Shown piece after piece: positions 47,630 through 61,177 of a DNA stretch of 64,000 nt. Made by a program: the position numbers and the translations under genes. Every line of letters begins with the position of its first letter. Position 1 is the stretch's first letter. The notes below the pieces were generated by a model, which was not told the DNA's origin, did not search any database, and saw only the letters and a program-made list of their open reading frames with translations. Source of the stretch: Sinonovacula constricta (taxonomy: Eukaryota; Mollusca; Bivalvia; Cardiida; Solecurtidae); contig CM017559.1 in the NCBI GenBank assembly GCA_007844125.1, forward strand, positions 37,067,004 to 37,131,003, in the 5' to 3' direction.

Positions 47630-48964
47630 AGCATTGTGCCAGCCCACTTTCACTTGTTTGACAATGTCAGTATTCACGGAGTGACGCATTGTGTCTGTCC
47701 ACTTTCACTTAATGTTTGACAATGTCAGTGGTCACGGGGTAATGCATTGTGTCAGCCCACTTTCACTTAATGTTTGACAATGTCTGTGGTCACGGGGTAA
47801 TGCATTGTGTCAGCCCACTTTCACTTAATGTTTGACAATGTCTGTGGTCACGGGGTAATGCATTGTGTCAGCCCACTTTCACTTAATGTTTGACAATGTC
47901 AGTGGTCACGGGGTAATGCATTGTGTCAGCCCACTTTCACTTGTTTGACAATGTCAGTGGTCACGGGGTAATGCGTTGTGTCAGCCCACTTTCACTTAAT
48001 GTTTGACAATGTCAGTGGTCACGGGGTAATGCATTGTGTCAGCCCACTTTCACTTAATGTTTGACAATGTCTGTGGTCACGGGGTAATGCATTGTGTCAG
48101 CCCACTTTCACTTGTTTGACAATGTCAGTGGTCACGGGGTAATGCGTTGTGTCAGCCCACTTTCACTTAATGTTTGACAATGTCAGTGGTCACGGAATGA
48201 GACAATGTGTCAGCCCTCTTCCAGTTAGTGTTTGATAATGTCAGTATTCACGGAGTGACGCATTGTGTCTGCCCACTTTCGCTTAATGTTTGACAATGTC
48301 AGTGGTCACGGGGAAATGCATTGTGTCTGCCCACTTTCACTTAATGTTTGACAATGTCAGTATTCACGGAGTGAGACAATGTGTCAGCCCTCTTCCACTT
48401 AGTGTTTGACAATGTCAGTATTCACGGAGTGAGACAATGTGTCAGCCCTCTTCCACTTAGTGTTTGACAATGTCAGTATTCACGGAGTGAGACAATGTGT
48501 CAGCCCTCTTTCACTTAGTGTTTGACAATGTCAGTATTCACGGAGTGAATTGTGTCAGCCCACTTTCACTTAATGTTTGACAGTGTCAGTATTCATGGAG
48601 TGACGCATTGTGTCTGCCCACTTTAACTTTGACAATGTCAGTATTCACGGAGTGAGACAATGTGTCAGCCCTCTTCCACTTAGTGTTTGACAATGTCAGT
48701 GGTCACGGAGTGAGACAATGTGCCAGCCCTCTTCCACTTAGTGTTTGACAATGTCAGTATTCACGGAGTGAGACAATGTGTCAGCCCTCTTCCACTTAGT
48801 GTTTGACAATGTCAGTATTCACGGAGTGACGCATTGTGTCAGCCCACTTTCACTTAATGTTTGACAGTGTCAGTATTCATGGAGTGACGCATTGTGTCTG
48901 CCCACTTTAACTTAATGTTTGACAATGTCAGTGGTCCCAGGGTAATGCATTGTGTCTGCACATG
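47630..48964 (+). repeat. 58-bp minisatellite
   Basis: About 23 copies of a unit beginning cccactttcacttaatgttt and continuing gacaatgtcagtggtcacgg, then ggtaatgcattgtgtcag. Two variant classes alternate in blocks: the ggtcacggggtaatgcatt type to about 48200 and the attcacggagtgagacaatg type with ccctcttccacttagtg afterwards. Some copies lack ttaatg. Confidence 0.95.
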
Positions 48965-50930
48965 GTGTCAGACCTGATTGTAACGTGTCTCTGATGTCAG
49001 ACCTGATTGTAACGTGTCTCTGATGTCAGACCTGATTGTTACGTGTCTCTGATGTCAGACTTGATTGTAATGTGTCTCTGATGTCAGACCTGATTGTTAC
49101 GTGTCACTGCTGTCAGATCTGATTGTAACGTGTCTCTGATGTCAGACCTGATTGTAACGTGTCTCTGATGTCAGACCTGATTGTTACGTGTCACTGCTGT
49201 CAGATCTGATTGTAACGTGTCTCTGATGTCAGACCTGATTGTAACGTGTCTCTGATGTCAGACCTGATTGTTACGTGTCACTGCTGTCAGACCTGATTGT
49301 TACGTGTCTCTGATGTCAGACCTGATTGTAACGTGTCTCTGATGTCAGACCTGATTGTTACGTGTCACTGCTGTCAGATCTGATTGTAACGTGTCTCTGA
49401 TGTCAGACCTGATTGTAACGTGTCTCTGATGTCAGACCTGATTGTAACGTGTCTCTGATGTCAGACCTGATTGTAACGTGTCTCTGAGGTCAGACCTGAT
49501 TGTTACGTGTCTCTGATGTCAGACCTGATTGTAACGTATCTCTGAGGTAAGACCTGATTGTTACGTGTCTCTGATGTCAGACTTGATTGTAACGTGTCTC
49601 TGATGTCAGACCTGATTGTAACGTGTCTCTGATGTCAGACCTGATTGTAACGTGTCTCTGATGTCAGACCTGATTGTTACGTGTCTCTGATGTCAGACCT
49701 GATTGTAACGTGTCTCTGATGTCAGACCTGATTGTAACGTGTCTCTGATGTCAGACTTGATTGTAACGTGTCTCTGATGTCAGACCTGATTGTTACGTGT
49801 CTCTGATGTCAGACTTGATTGTAACGTGTCTCTGATGTCAGACCTGATTGTTACGTGTCTCTGATGTCAGACCTGATTGTAACGTATCTCTGATGTCAGA
49901 CCTGATTGTTACGTGTCTCTGATGTCAGACTTGATTGTAACGTGTCTCTGATGTCAGACCTGATTGTAACGTGTCTCTGAGGTCAGACCTGATTGTTACG
50001 TGTCTCTGATGTCAGACCTGATTGTAACGTATCTCTGAGGTAAGACCTGATTGTTACGTGTCTCTGATGTCAGACTTGATTGTAACGTGTCTCTGATGTC
50101 AGACCTGATTGTAACGTGTCTCTGATGTCAGACCTGATTGTAACGTGTCTCTGATGTCAGACCTGATTGTTACGTGTGTCTGATGTCAGACCTGATTGTA
50201 ACGTATCTCTGAGGTAAGACCTGATTGTTACGTGTCTCTGATGTCAGACTTGATTGTTACGTGTCTCTGATGTCAGACCTTATCTTTGCGTGTCTCTGAT
50301 GTCAGACCTGATTGTAACGTGTCTCTGATGTCAGACCTGATTGTAACGTGTCTCTGATGTCAGACCTGATTGTAACGTGTCTCTGATGTCAGACCTGATT
50401 GTAACGTGCCTCTGATGTCAGACCTGATTGTAACGTGCCTCTGATGTCAAAACTGATTGTTACGTGTCTCTGATGTAAGACCTTATCGTTACGTGTCTTT
50501 GATGTCAGATCTGATTGTAACGTGTCTCTGATGTCAGACCTGATTGTAACGTGTCTCTGATGTCAGACCTGATTGTAACGTGCCTCTGATGTCAAAACTG
50601 ATTGTTACGTGTCTCTGATGTAAGACCTTATCGTTACGTGTCTTTGATGTCAGACCCGATTGTAACGTGTCTTTGATGTCATCCATGATTGTTTCGTGTC
50701 TCTAATGTCAAACCTGATTGTTAGTTGTCTATGATTTCAGACCTGATTGTGACGTGTCTTTGATGTCACAGCTGATTGTAACGTGTCTCTGATGTCAGAC
50801 CTGATCGTTACGTGTCTCTGATTTCAAGCTGATTGTTACTTGACTCTGATGTCATACCTGATTGTAACGTGTCTCTGATGTCAGACCATATTGTAACGTG
50901 ACTTTGCTGTCAGAGCTAATTGTTACGTTT
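48965..50930 (+). repeat. 29-bp minisatellite
   Basis: About 68 copies of gtgtctctgatgtcagacct followed by gattgtaac, with a frequent gattgttac variant. It abuts the 58-bp array without a gap. Late copies become irregular. Confidence 0.95.
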
Positions 50931-51537
50931 CTCTGATGTCCTGATTGTTACGTGTCTATGATGTCCTGATTGTTACGTGTCTACGAGGTCCTGATTGTTA
51001 CGTGTCTATGATTTCCTGATTGTTACATGTCTATGATGTCCTGATTGTTACATGTCTATGATGTCCTGATTGTTACATGTCTATGATTTCCTGATTGTTA
51101 CGTGACTATGATGTCCTGATTGTTACGTGTCTCTGATGTCCTGATTGTTACATGTCTATGATGTCCAGATTGTTACAATGTCTATGATGTCCTGATTGTT
51201 ACATGTCTATGATGTCCAGATTGTTACATGTCTATGTTTTCCTGATTGTTACGTGTCTATGATTTCCTGATTGTTACATGTCTATGATGTCCTGATTGTT
51301 ACATGTCTATGATGTCCTGATTGTTACATGTCTATGATTTCCTGATTGTTACGTGTCTATGATGTCCTGATTGTTACGTGTCTCTGATGTCCAGATTGTT
51401 ACGTGTCTATGATGTCCTGATTGTTACATGTCTATGATGTCCTGATTGTTACATGTCTATGATGTCCTGATTGTTACGTGTCTATGATGTCCTGATTGTT
51501 ACATGTCTATGATGTCCTGATTGTTACGTGTCTATGA
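50931..51537 (+). repeat. 25-bp minisatellite derived from the 29-mer
   Basis: About 24 copies of acatgtctatgatgtcctga followed by ttgtt. The unit equals the 29-mer minus four bases (cagac reduced to c) with ctctg changed to ctatg. Confidence 0.93.
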
Positions 51538-53423
51538 TGATTTGGCCTACTAATAAATGCAGAAACCACCAGATGCCTTTTGCCAACTCGGAACATCTCG
51601 GCCATTTTACAAAATAGATTCCGGGAATAGTAGATGGACTTGTTTGGGCGGTCACTCTTAGGAAGCATGAATACCTTTATTCGTTCAATTCCGTAATGAC
51701 TTCAGTGATTAACGAAATGCCTGGGTTTGTGGTTCTACCTTGCCACTGGTAAAGTATCATTGTTTACCAAAGGAGCACCGTTTTCACATTCAAACATCTG
51801 TGGTAATAGTTTAGACGTCATGTTAGAGAACTACGCACTTCGACAAACCTATCATCATTGTCTAATATTGTGTTTGTCGAAAAACCCTTTCTCGTATGCA
51901 TCCCACAACAATGATACTTGGTAAACCTTTCGATTTTCTGTCATTATTTCTAACACGACTACAGATTCTAATCTGCTTATGTCCGACCAGCATAACATCA
52001 TTAACATCTGCCTGCGGATGCAAACTTCGTCCACTTTCATAGAACCATGGCCATCGTTTGTACCAAACATTAAAGGTGGTATCCTACAGATTGCCTATAT
52101 ACCAAATATATATAACAATATCGATCCACTGCTGTTGTGAATATTGGCATTATTTTATGTAAAATCCGTACTTACGTCATAAAAAATACGATTTGAACAC
52201 TGACTGAATTGTTATACAGCACTAATTGCGAGAAGCAAAACACGCTGAATGTTTATTCCTTCCTACTATATAGGAAGCCTGATAGTGATCTCTTCTAAAA
52301 ATAGATATCGACGTCAGAGCAATGATGAATGGAAATTTATGTTTCGCTGGTCACACAAATCAAGGGCATCAATTACCAGTATTTTGCTTGACCTTTTCAG
52401 GTAATAATGACCGATTTGATTATTTGAGAAAAAAATGGTTCAAACAGTAGGATAACACGTTTAAGGCTATAGTAAAGTTCATCTCACGCCATGCCCGAGT
52501 AATTTTATTTTATTTTTATTTAAGTTTAAGCTGTCGTTTCGGGTAAGAAGAATTTGTCTATAAAATGATGACGGCAAACAGTAAAACAACATTTGCCCTC
52601 TTTAAAACTGGATATTTATTTGATCTTACACTGTATGCATCAATTAGACGTTTTCCTGCTGTGTTTGTAGGATGAAAAAAGACTTTTGAAAGCGTGCATG
52701 ATGACAGTTTTCATAAAACATCAGTTTTTAACAAATCGAATGAGATACATTAATCGTTGTAATGCATATAGGGCGTCATGCTTTTTTGTTTCAAATGTCC
52801 GATAATAATAATACAGTCTGAGGTTTCTGGGTTGTTTCCGAAAGGCAATACGATTATAAAAAATCGTCGTGCTGCAAGTGTTGCTCTATAGTTTTACCAT
52901 ATCAAAGATAAAGAATGCAGTATATCATGTATAACGTATATTCTTACTATAATAAATTAATAAAAAGTGATGTGCTAGAATCAGTTATATAAGATTTGAT
53001 TTTTGGCTATGCAAGTGGTTATATCGCGATGTTGCGTCAAATATCACTGTACTGCTACATGCTGCCAATTCACTAAAATGTCATTGGCATATATCCTAAA
53101 TAATGTCTGTAGTATAACATATATTACATATATAGTATATCACATGTAACGTGCGCCTGTGTACGGGGACATTAATGAACAGAAATGAATTGTATTTTAA
53201 CGTATACGCAGTTTTTTAAGCAGGAAACACTATACATTGCATAATATCGAGTCATCGGAATCGCGAAGAGTTTATTGGACGTACTTGTCAATATGTGACC
53301 TTCACCTTAATGAGTTCTCTAAATGTTTATTGCATTTATCTACGACTAGACAGGTTGAACATGCATTTACGGTTTTACATGTATTTTATCTAGTTTTTCT
53401 TTACGTTAATACGATTTGGTATT
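51538..53423. other. Non-coding stretch
   Basis: No supported gene. The 65-codon frame at 51727-51924 has an overlapping antisense frame and no domain. A short segment near 52300-52330 resembles, in reverse, the gacgtcgatatct part of the repeat at 42340-42785. Confidence 0.5.
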
Positions 53424-53700
53424 GCTAATTGATTAGCGCAATCGGTAGAGCGTCGGCTCCACGTACGCCAGGTCCCGGGTTCGATCACGGGCCGCGATGT
53501 TAGTGGTATAGTATAGTGCTAACGCTCAAGCAAATATAAGGGAAGGTCCACGACTAGTTGGCCCGGTGTCAGAATAATGTGACTGGGTGTGGCATCATGC
53601 CAGATGTTCACAGCACGCTATACCAGCTTCAAGTGGACACCGTCTCCAGATAACTTAAATGCTGTTGATGGGACGTTAAACCCCCCCAAAATAAACAATA
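53424..53700 (+). mobile_element. tRNA-derived SINE, near full length
   Basis: The head has box A (TTAGCGCAATCGGTAGAGCG) and box B (GGTTCGATCAC) within a T-arm-like CCCG...CGGG hairpin, so it derives from a tRNA gene. The body contains gaataatgtgactgggtgtg and ctataccagcttcaagtgga, and the tail has gatgggacgttaaacccccc followed by aataaacaataaaatg. The same body occurs at 1-115. The acceptor stem is not intact, so this is a retroposon and not a functional tRNA gene. Family known from molluscs by memory. Confidence 0.8.
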
Positions 53701-56700
53701 AAATGTGTTATATTAAGATGCACGATGTTGTATACCTGCATTGTACTACTGGTAGTTTATCACCATATAAACATACCATGATACATACAAAACTACTCGT
53801 AATACAATAATACTCCTAATTATAGCAACTTGATATAACAAATGGTGCATGTGTTTATTTTAAGTACAGAACAGAGAAGAACATCGTTTCAAATCTGAAT
53901 GTTGTGATTAAACGACACTGTGGTTTCAGCACACGGAAAGTGATAAGTGAAGAATTGACACTTTAAACATTTAAGCATTATTACTATACAACAATGCTTA
54001 CATGCACGATGACCGATGAAACTTGTCGATTTGCCACAAGAGTATTGCACTATTGTACTTACATATAACAGAAAACATATCTTTTATTTTGCATACAAAT
54101 TTACAAAACTTAAAGCAAAATATCCAATTTACAATAAGGAATGGTATATGAGTGTTTAACAAAATAAATGGTAAATACGTAAAAAAAAAATACAAGAATA
54201 CAACTACCTGTATATAGTCTTCCTAAATAAGAGGGGAACAGACTAACACAAACCAAGACAATGGAGAAGACGAACATTTATTCAGAACTCGACCTTTGTG
54301 ACATGTATATGAACATGAGCATATTTTGTCAACTCTATAATTAATAATCCTATAATATCACATTTGTTGTAATTTTTAAAATGCAATGTTATAAATAAAT
54401 AGAAACTCCGTGTTTCAAAAGTTTATTTCTGTAAATAATTCATAAAATTGTGTTTTATCTTTTTAGTGATACATTATTTACACACTGTCTGAGGTTGGGG
54501 TAATTGTCTTTGATTAAGTGCTTGACATAAGTCTTGTGAATTTATGAGCAATGACAATAGAGGGGTTTTTAGAAATGGTCACCTAAGTTATCTGTTGACT
54601 GGACATACAAGTAAACAGGGGTATTCGTTTTCAGTAACATTTATTCTTTAGAAGTGCAATAATCTGTTGTTTCTTGGAATATAAAGTTGTCTGCCTTTTC
54701 CCACCATTAGATCATGACCGTCCCTATTTTCTCTTCGGTCCATACGTTTGTGAAATGACGATTCTATGTACTTGTCACATGAAGATTCCGTTTTTGAAAG
54801 TGTGTAAGTTTTGCATTGATTCTGACTATGTTTGAATATAAATGTCTATAAATTCTTTGTTGTATTGTTTGAATAGTTTGATTATTATCGGTCGAACATA
54901 CCAAAGTCCTATCTTAAAGGCGACTTTAACAGTTTTGTAGATGGCCCTTATAACATTATTACACTTTTTAATCGCATTATTTTTTATTAAGTTTTTTACT
55001 AAGTTTTATTTGAATATGTGGTTTCTAGATAGTAGATCATTTTTACTTTATCAACGATCTAGACTTATCGAAGCTCTTGTCAGGACAAAGTACAATTTCT
55101 TGGTCGTATTAATATTGCCCAATACTGTCAAAGCCACACTGTTAAAAGGTTGTTCTGATGAACAAGCATTGCACCGGCTCTTACATTTTAATCTAACTTT
55201 TCAAATCTGTACAAGCTGTTACTCGGAACTTTTCGGCCATTTTAACATAGATTCAACATTACAGTGACAAAAAAGTGTCAATGTAGCAGAATGACATCGT
55301 ATTGTATAAAAACTACAAACAAATGCTGAAAGGTACAGTCCTTCGTAAGAAATTACTCAAGGAAACATTTCTAGAATAAACACTTGGCTGATGTTTGCAA
55401 CCCCAGCAAGTTAAGAAGAACTTATGACTTGTCCTTCACTCGCCTTTCATACAAATTGTACCTATCTACCGCGACAAAATCGCAACTCAAATAAGTAGAA
55501 GTTAGCTTCTAATCAAAGCTAGATAACAGAAGATTTTTGTGCAATATCGAACAGAAATAAGTAACACTACTCCTTATTCCGGATTATAAATGTGACTAAA
55601 AAACTGGTCGATCCCTCATATGTAGAACTAGTTTCCTCTTCATTCAACATAAAACTCATTTAAAGCAGTAAATGTATAAACAGTCTTTACATTTAAATAT
55701 TTTCTTCCTGAATCAATTCATTTACGTCTTAAGTTTTGTCTTAAAGAGGTATCGTGTCATAATCACGTCACCCAGTCGCAGTATTCACAACATGTCATTT
55801 AATTCATCCTTTAAGGATTGCTACGTGTATTTCATTTGATGGACATTGGACTTTGGTTCCTCAGATCCATCTTCACATGAACAGAATGCTACAACCATTG
55901 ACTCTTCTCTGGTTATTTTCTTTCCTGATTCAAGACATTAGTTTAATTTACAATTAACAAGTTTGTGTTGTTTTTCAAATAGAAATAATACTTCTTTCTC
56001 TTCTAAATACTATGTGGACGTTGTGGTTCAATGACGTCACTACGGTCGTCATAACTTTTCAAAGAAAAAGATTTTTTATTTAAATAATTTGGTTTTATTT
56101 TCATTGCTTGCATTTGAGAAATCCCTCAGGAAGTGCTCTGTAAAACCAGATTAAGCACCACAGATGGTCCATCTTGCCGACTGATCGTTCCAAGGCGGCA
56201 ACTGTTGGGTTTGTTATTTTCCTCATCACAGATTTGTTCTTACTTTTACATTTGGTTTGCTTGTGAAAACTTTTCTCCTGTGCCTTTTCTAGGTTTGGTA
56301 TATGTTGCAATGCTCATAGGACTTTGTCAAATATATTTATTATATACCGCCTACAACATCAGCCACATCTTAATAATCACGTGATGTAATGTGTCACCTA
56401 AGGGATATGGAGCCGAAACCCTTTCTTTAGTGTTAATATCAATCAAATAACCACAAATTATAACAATTATTAACCATTTACATAAGGAAATCTGCACTTT
56501 ATCAAAATGTTTTATATGTACAAGGATATTCTAGCTTACCCATTTCCTGCTACTATTCGGAAGCTGGGTGATGCGGATCTACGCTGTCTGCCTTGGTAGG
56601 ATCAAGTTTTAATGAGCACATTAACAGTAAACAATTGAGCTGCATGCATAAGAAGATGATGTTAAATTGAAGGTGTCTCCTATGTTTTACATTCAGAAAT

Positions 56701-57209
56701 ATATCCTGAAATTGCTCAAGTGATTGATGAGATTTGAATAAAAAAGAATAAGAGATGAGACATGTTTGTATAGCCTAATGTTGAAATCTAATAATGCAAT
56801 TATACTAATTACCTGAGGCTGGGTTACACAAAAAACGAAGTTTAATTGGACTATGTTTATATTGTTTTGTTAAAAATACTAATTGATAATGGTTTTTATT
56901 TGAGTATGTTTATTTGCATTGGTACAATGCATTATTGTATTACATACATACTTAGAAACATGTAGGATTGAGCCACACCAGTGTTATGTAGACTTATGAA
57001 CTTGTGCTTATATACGACGAATTTAAAATAGACCACCAAACGTAAGTGATTTTTAAAATAAGAACTAAAATGCCAAAAATGATATGGACACCATACGACA
57101 GAAGACTTGTATACGCCATTTTCAACGAACTCTTGTATGGCACACCATCGATGCATCAATGTAAAACACTACAAGCATCAGGCTATAGCAGATATCACTG
57201 CATGCATAT
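53701..57209. other. Non-coding stretch
   Basis: No gene, RNA or repeat recognised in 3.5 kb. The 108-codon frame at 54941-55267 begins MALITLLHFLIALFFIKFF and is AT-driven hydrophobic without further support. A frame starting at 57046 runs straight into the following minisatellite. Confidence 0.5.
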
Positions 57210-60055
57210 TTGCCACCTCACTGGTCGAAGTCAGGAACACAGACCTGCCACCTCACTGGTCGAAGTCAGGAACACAGACCTGCCACCTCACTGGTTGAAG
57301 TCAGGAACACAAACCTGCCACCTCGTTGGTCGAAGTCAGGAACACAGACCTGCCACCTCCCCGGTCGAAGTCAGGAACACAGACCTGCCACCTCACTGGT
57401 TAAAGTCAGGAACACAGACCTGCCACCTCACTGGTTGAAGTCAGGAATACAGACCTGCCAACTCACTGGTTGAAGTCAGGAACACAGACCTGCCAACTCA
57501 CTGGTTGAAGTCAGGAACACAGACCTGCCAACTCACTGGTCGAAGTCAAGAACATAGACCTGCTACCTCACTGGTTGAAGTCAGGAACACAGACCTGCCA
57601 CCTCACTGGTCGAAGACAGAAACACAGACCTGCCACCTCACTGGTCGAAGACAGAAACACATACCTGCCTCCCATTGGTCGAAGTCAGGAACACAGACCT
57701 GCCACCTCACTGGTTGAAGTCAGGAACACAGACCTGCCACCTCCCTGGTTGAAGTCAGGAACACATACCTGCCACCTCACTGGTCGAAGTCAGGAACACA
57801 TACCTGCCACCTCACTGGTCGAAGTCAGGAACACATACCTGCCTCCTCACTGGTTGAAGTCAGGAACACAGACCTGCCACCTCCCCGGTCGAAGACAGGA
57901 ACACAGACCTGCCACCTCACTGGTTGAAGTCAGGAACACAGACCTGCCACCTCCCCGGTCGAAGTCAGGAACACATACCTGCCACCTCACTGGTCGAAGT
58001 CAGGAACACATACCTGCCACCTCACTGGTCGAAGTCAGGAACACAGACCTGCCACCTCACTGGTCGAAGTCAGGAACACATACCTGCCACCTCACTGGTC
58101 GAAGTCAGGAACACAGACCTGCCACCTCACTGGTCGAAGACAGGAACACAGACCTGCCACCTCACTGGTCGAAGTCAGGAACACATACCTGCCACCTCAC
58201 TGGTCGAAGTCAGGAACACATACCTGCCACCTCACTGGTCGAAGTCAAGAACACAAACCTGCCACCTCGTTGGTCGAAGTCAGGAACACAGACCTGCCAC
58301 CTCACTGGTTGAAGTCAGGAACACAGACCTGTCGCCTCACTGGTCGAAGACAGGAACACAGACCTGCCACCTCACTGGTTGAAGTCAGGAACACAGACCC
58401 GCCACCTCACTGGTCGAAGACAGGAACACAGACCTGCCACCTCACTGGTCGAAGTCAGGAACACAGACCTGCCACCTCACTGGTTGAAGTCAGGAACACA
58501 GACCTGCCACCTTACTGGTTGAAGTCAGGAACACAGACCTGCCACCTCCCCGGTCGAAGTCAGGAACACAGACCTGCCACCTCACTGGTCGAAGACAGGA
58601 ACACAGACCTGCCACCTCACTGGTCGAAGTCAGGAACACAGAACACAGACCTGCCACCTCACTGGTCGAAGACAGGAACACAGACCTGCCACCTCACTGG
58701 TCGAAGTCAGGAACACAGACCTGCCACCTCCCCGGTCGAAGACAGGAACACAGACCTGCCACCTCACTGGTTGAAGTCAGGAACACAGACCTGCCACCTC
58801 ACTGGTCGAAGTCAGGAACACATATCTGCCACCTCACTGGTAGAAGTCAGGAACACAGACCTGCCACCTCACTGGTCGAAGACAGGAACACAGACCTGCC
58901 ACCTCACTGGTCGAAGACAGGAACACAGACCTGCCACCTCACTGGTCGAAGTCAGGAACACAGACCTGCCACCTCCCCGGTCGAAGACAGGAACACAGAC
59001 CTGCCACCTCACTGGTTGAAGTCAGGAACACATACCTGCCACCTCACTGGTCGAAGTCAGGAACACAAACCTGCCACCTCGTTGGTCGAAGTCAGGAACA
59101 CAGACCTGCCACCTCACTGGTCGAAGTCAGGAACACAGACCTGCCACCTCACTGGTTGAAGTCAGGAACACATACCTGCCACCTCACTGGTTGAAGTCAG
59201 GAACACATACCTGCCACCTCACTGGTCGAAGTCAGGAACACAAACCTGCCACCTTGTTGGTCGAAGTCAGGAACACATACCTGCCACCTCACTGGTCGAA
59301 GACAGGAACACAGACCTGCCACCTCACTGGTTGAAGTCAGGAACACATACCTGCCACCTCACTGGTCGAAGTCAGGAACACAAACCTGCCACCTCGTTGG
59401 TCGAAGTCAGGAACACAGACCTGCCACCTCACTGGTCGAAGTCAGGAACACAGACCTGCCACCTCACTGGTTGAAGTCAGGAACACATACCTGCCACCTC
59501 ACTGGTTGAAGTCAGGAACACATACCTGCCACCTCACTGGTCGAAGTCAGGAACACAAACCTGCCACCTTGTTGGTCGAAGTCAGGAACACATACCTGCC
59601 ACCTCACTGGTCGAAGACAGGAACACAGACCTGCCACCTCACTGGTCGAAGACAGGAACACAGACCTGCCACCTCACTGGTCGAAGTCAGGAACACAGAC
59701 CTGCCACCTCCCCGGTCGAAGACAGGAACACAGACCTGCCACCTCACTGGTTGAAGTAAGGAACACATACCTGCCACCTCACTGATCGAAGTCAGGAACA
59801 CATACCTGCCACCTCACTGGTCGAAGTCAGGAACACAAACCTGCCACCCCGTTGGTCGAAGTCAGGAACACAGACCTGCCACCTCACTGGTCGAAGTCAG
59901 GAACACAGACCTGCCACCTCACTGGTTGAAGTCAGGAACACATACCTGCCACCTCACTGGTTGAAGTCAGGAACACATACTTGCCACCTCACTGGTCAAA
60001 GACCGGAAAACAGACCTGCCACCTCACTGGTCGAAGTCAGGAACACAGACCTGCT
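57210..60055 (+). repeat. 35-bp minisatellite
   Basis: About 81 copies of tgccacctcactggtcgaag followed by tcaggaacacagacc. Recurrent variants are ggttgaag, gaagacagg, acatacc, acaaacc with cgttggtc, and ccccggtc. Blocks of variants are repeated, for example the series at 59040-59280 and again at 59340-59580, about 300 bp apart. Open frames shift through all three frames every 105 bp and are not genes. Confidence 0.97.
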
Positions 60056-60384
60056 AATTTATATAAGTAAACAGCTTCTGCTTGCGTGATTGTTTCATGT
60101 TAAGACAAACAGCGAGAAGAATAAAACATGTACTTCTTAATGAAGACGTTGCCTGTCTACAAGACTGGTATCTTAGACTAACACTACTGTTGTGTTTATG
60201 CTCACTGTCGGGATTATTGAGATTATGCCATTACGCTAAAAACAAACAAACACACACACACAAACAACGTACAAAAATAAACAAACAAACAAACAACAAC
60301 AACAAAAACAGCTTAATGCAAACAACAATTAATAATGTCGTCTTTTTTTGTTTGCAAAATATCTTAAATATAGAATGTAGAAAG

Positions 60385-60975
60385 CTATCAGGAATATAAT
60401 GGCAAATACATTCAACCAGACATAGAAAACTATGAGGAATAAAATGTCTAGTACATTCTAACAGACAAAAACTATCAGGAATATAATGTCTAGTACATTC
60501 TACCAGACAAAGAAAACTATCAGGAATATAATGTCTAGTACATTCTAACAGACAAAAACTATCAGGAATATAATGTCTAGTACATTCTTCCAGACAAAGA
60601 AAACTATCAGGAATATAATGTCTAGTACATTCTAACAGACAAAAACTATCAGGAATATAATGGCAAATACATTCTACCAGACAAAGAAAACTATCAGGAA
60701 TATAATGTCTAGTACATTCTACCAGACAAAGAAAACTATCAGGAATATAATGTCTAGTACATTCTTACAGACCAAAACTATCAGGAATATAATGGCAAAT
60801 ACTTTCTACCAGACAAAGAAAACTATCAGAATATAATGTCTAGTACATTCTACCAGACAAAGAAAACTATCAGGAATATAATGTCTAGTACATTCTTTCA
60901 GACAAAGAAAACTATCAGGAATATAATGTCTAGTACATTCTAACAAACAAAAACTATCAGGAATATAACGGCATA
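60385..60975 (+). repeat. 42-46 bp minisatellite
   Basis: About 13 copies of a unit made of aactatcaggaatataatgt, ctagtacattctaccagac and aaag or aaa. Two unit types alternate, one with ctaccagacaaagaaaac and a shorter one with ctaacagacaaaaac; a few copies have ggcaaatac in place of tctagtac. Confidence 0.93.
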
Positions 60976-61177
60976 AATAGAAACTAAATTAGTCATTTAT
61001 GAGACGTTTCCCATTTCCGCTTTTACTGTCCGGGAAATTTATCAAAACATAACTCTCCATACCTTATGCTTCAAGATGTTTTTATTTATGTCAATTAAGT
61101 TTTTCCTGTTTCTCTAAATGCGAAATGATCATTCATGTCAACGCCGAATATATGAGTAAACAAATAAGTGGTCTTAG

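Noticed and set aside
48965..51537. CRISPR-like regular spacing of repeats
   Set aside because: The arrays have no unique spacers between repeats, and the window is eukaryotic.
51727..52070. Overlapping opposite frames as a gene
   Set aside because: Both are short, with no domain or conserved context.
53424..53500. A tRNA gene
   Set aside because: Box A and box B are present but the acceptor stem does not pair, and the sequence continues into a SINE body and A-rich tail shared with 1-115.
54941..55267. A 108-codon frame with a hydrophobic N-terminus as a secreted or membrane protein
   Set aside because: Hydrophobicity follows from T-rich codons; no splice sites, homology or promoter were seen.
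57575..59019. Open frames of about 250 codons in the 35-bp array
   Set aside because: The frame rotates through all phases every 105 bp, and frames overlap each other; no coding asymmetry.
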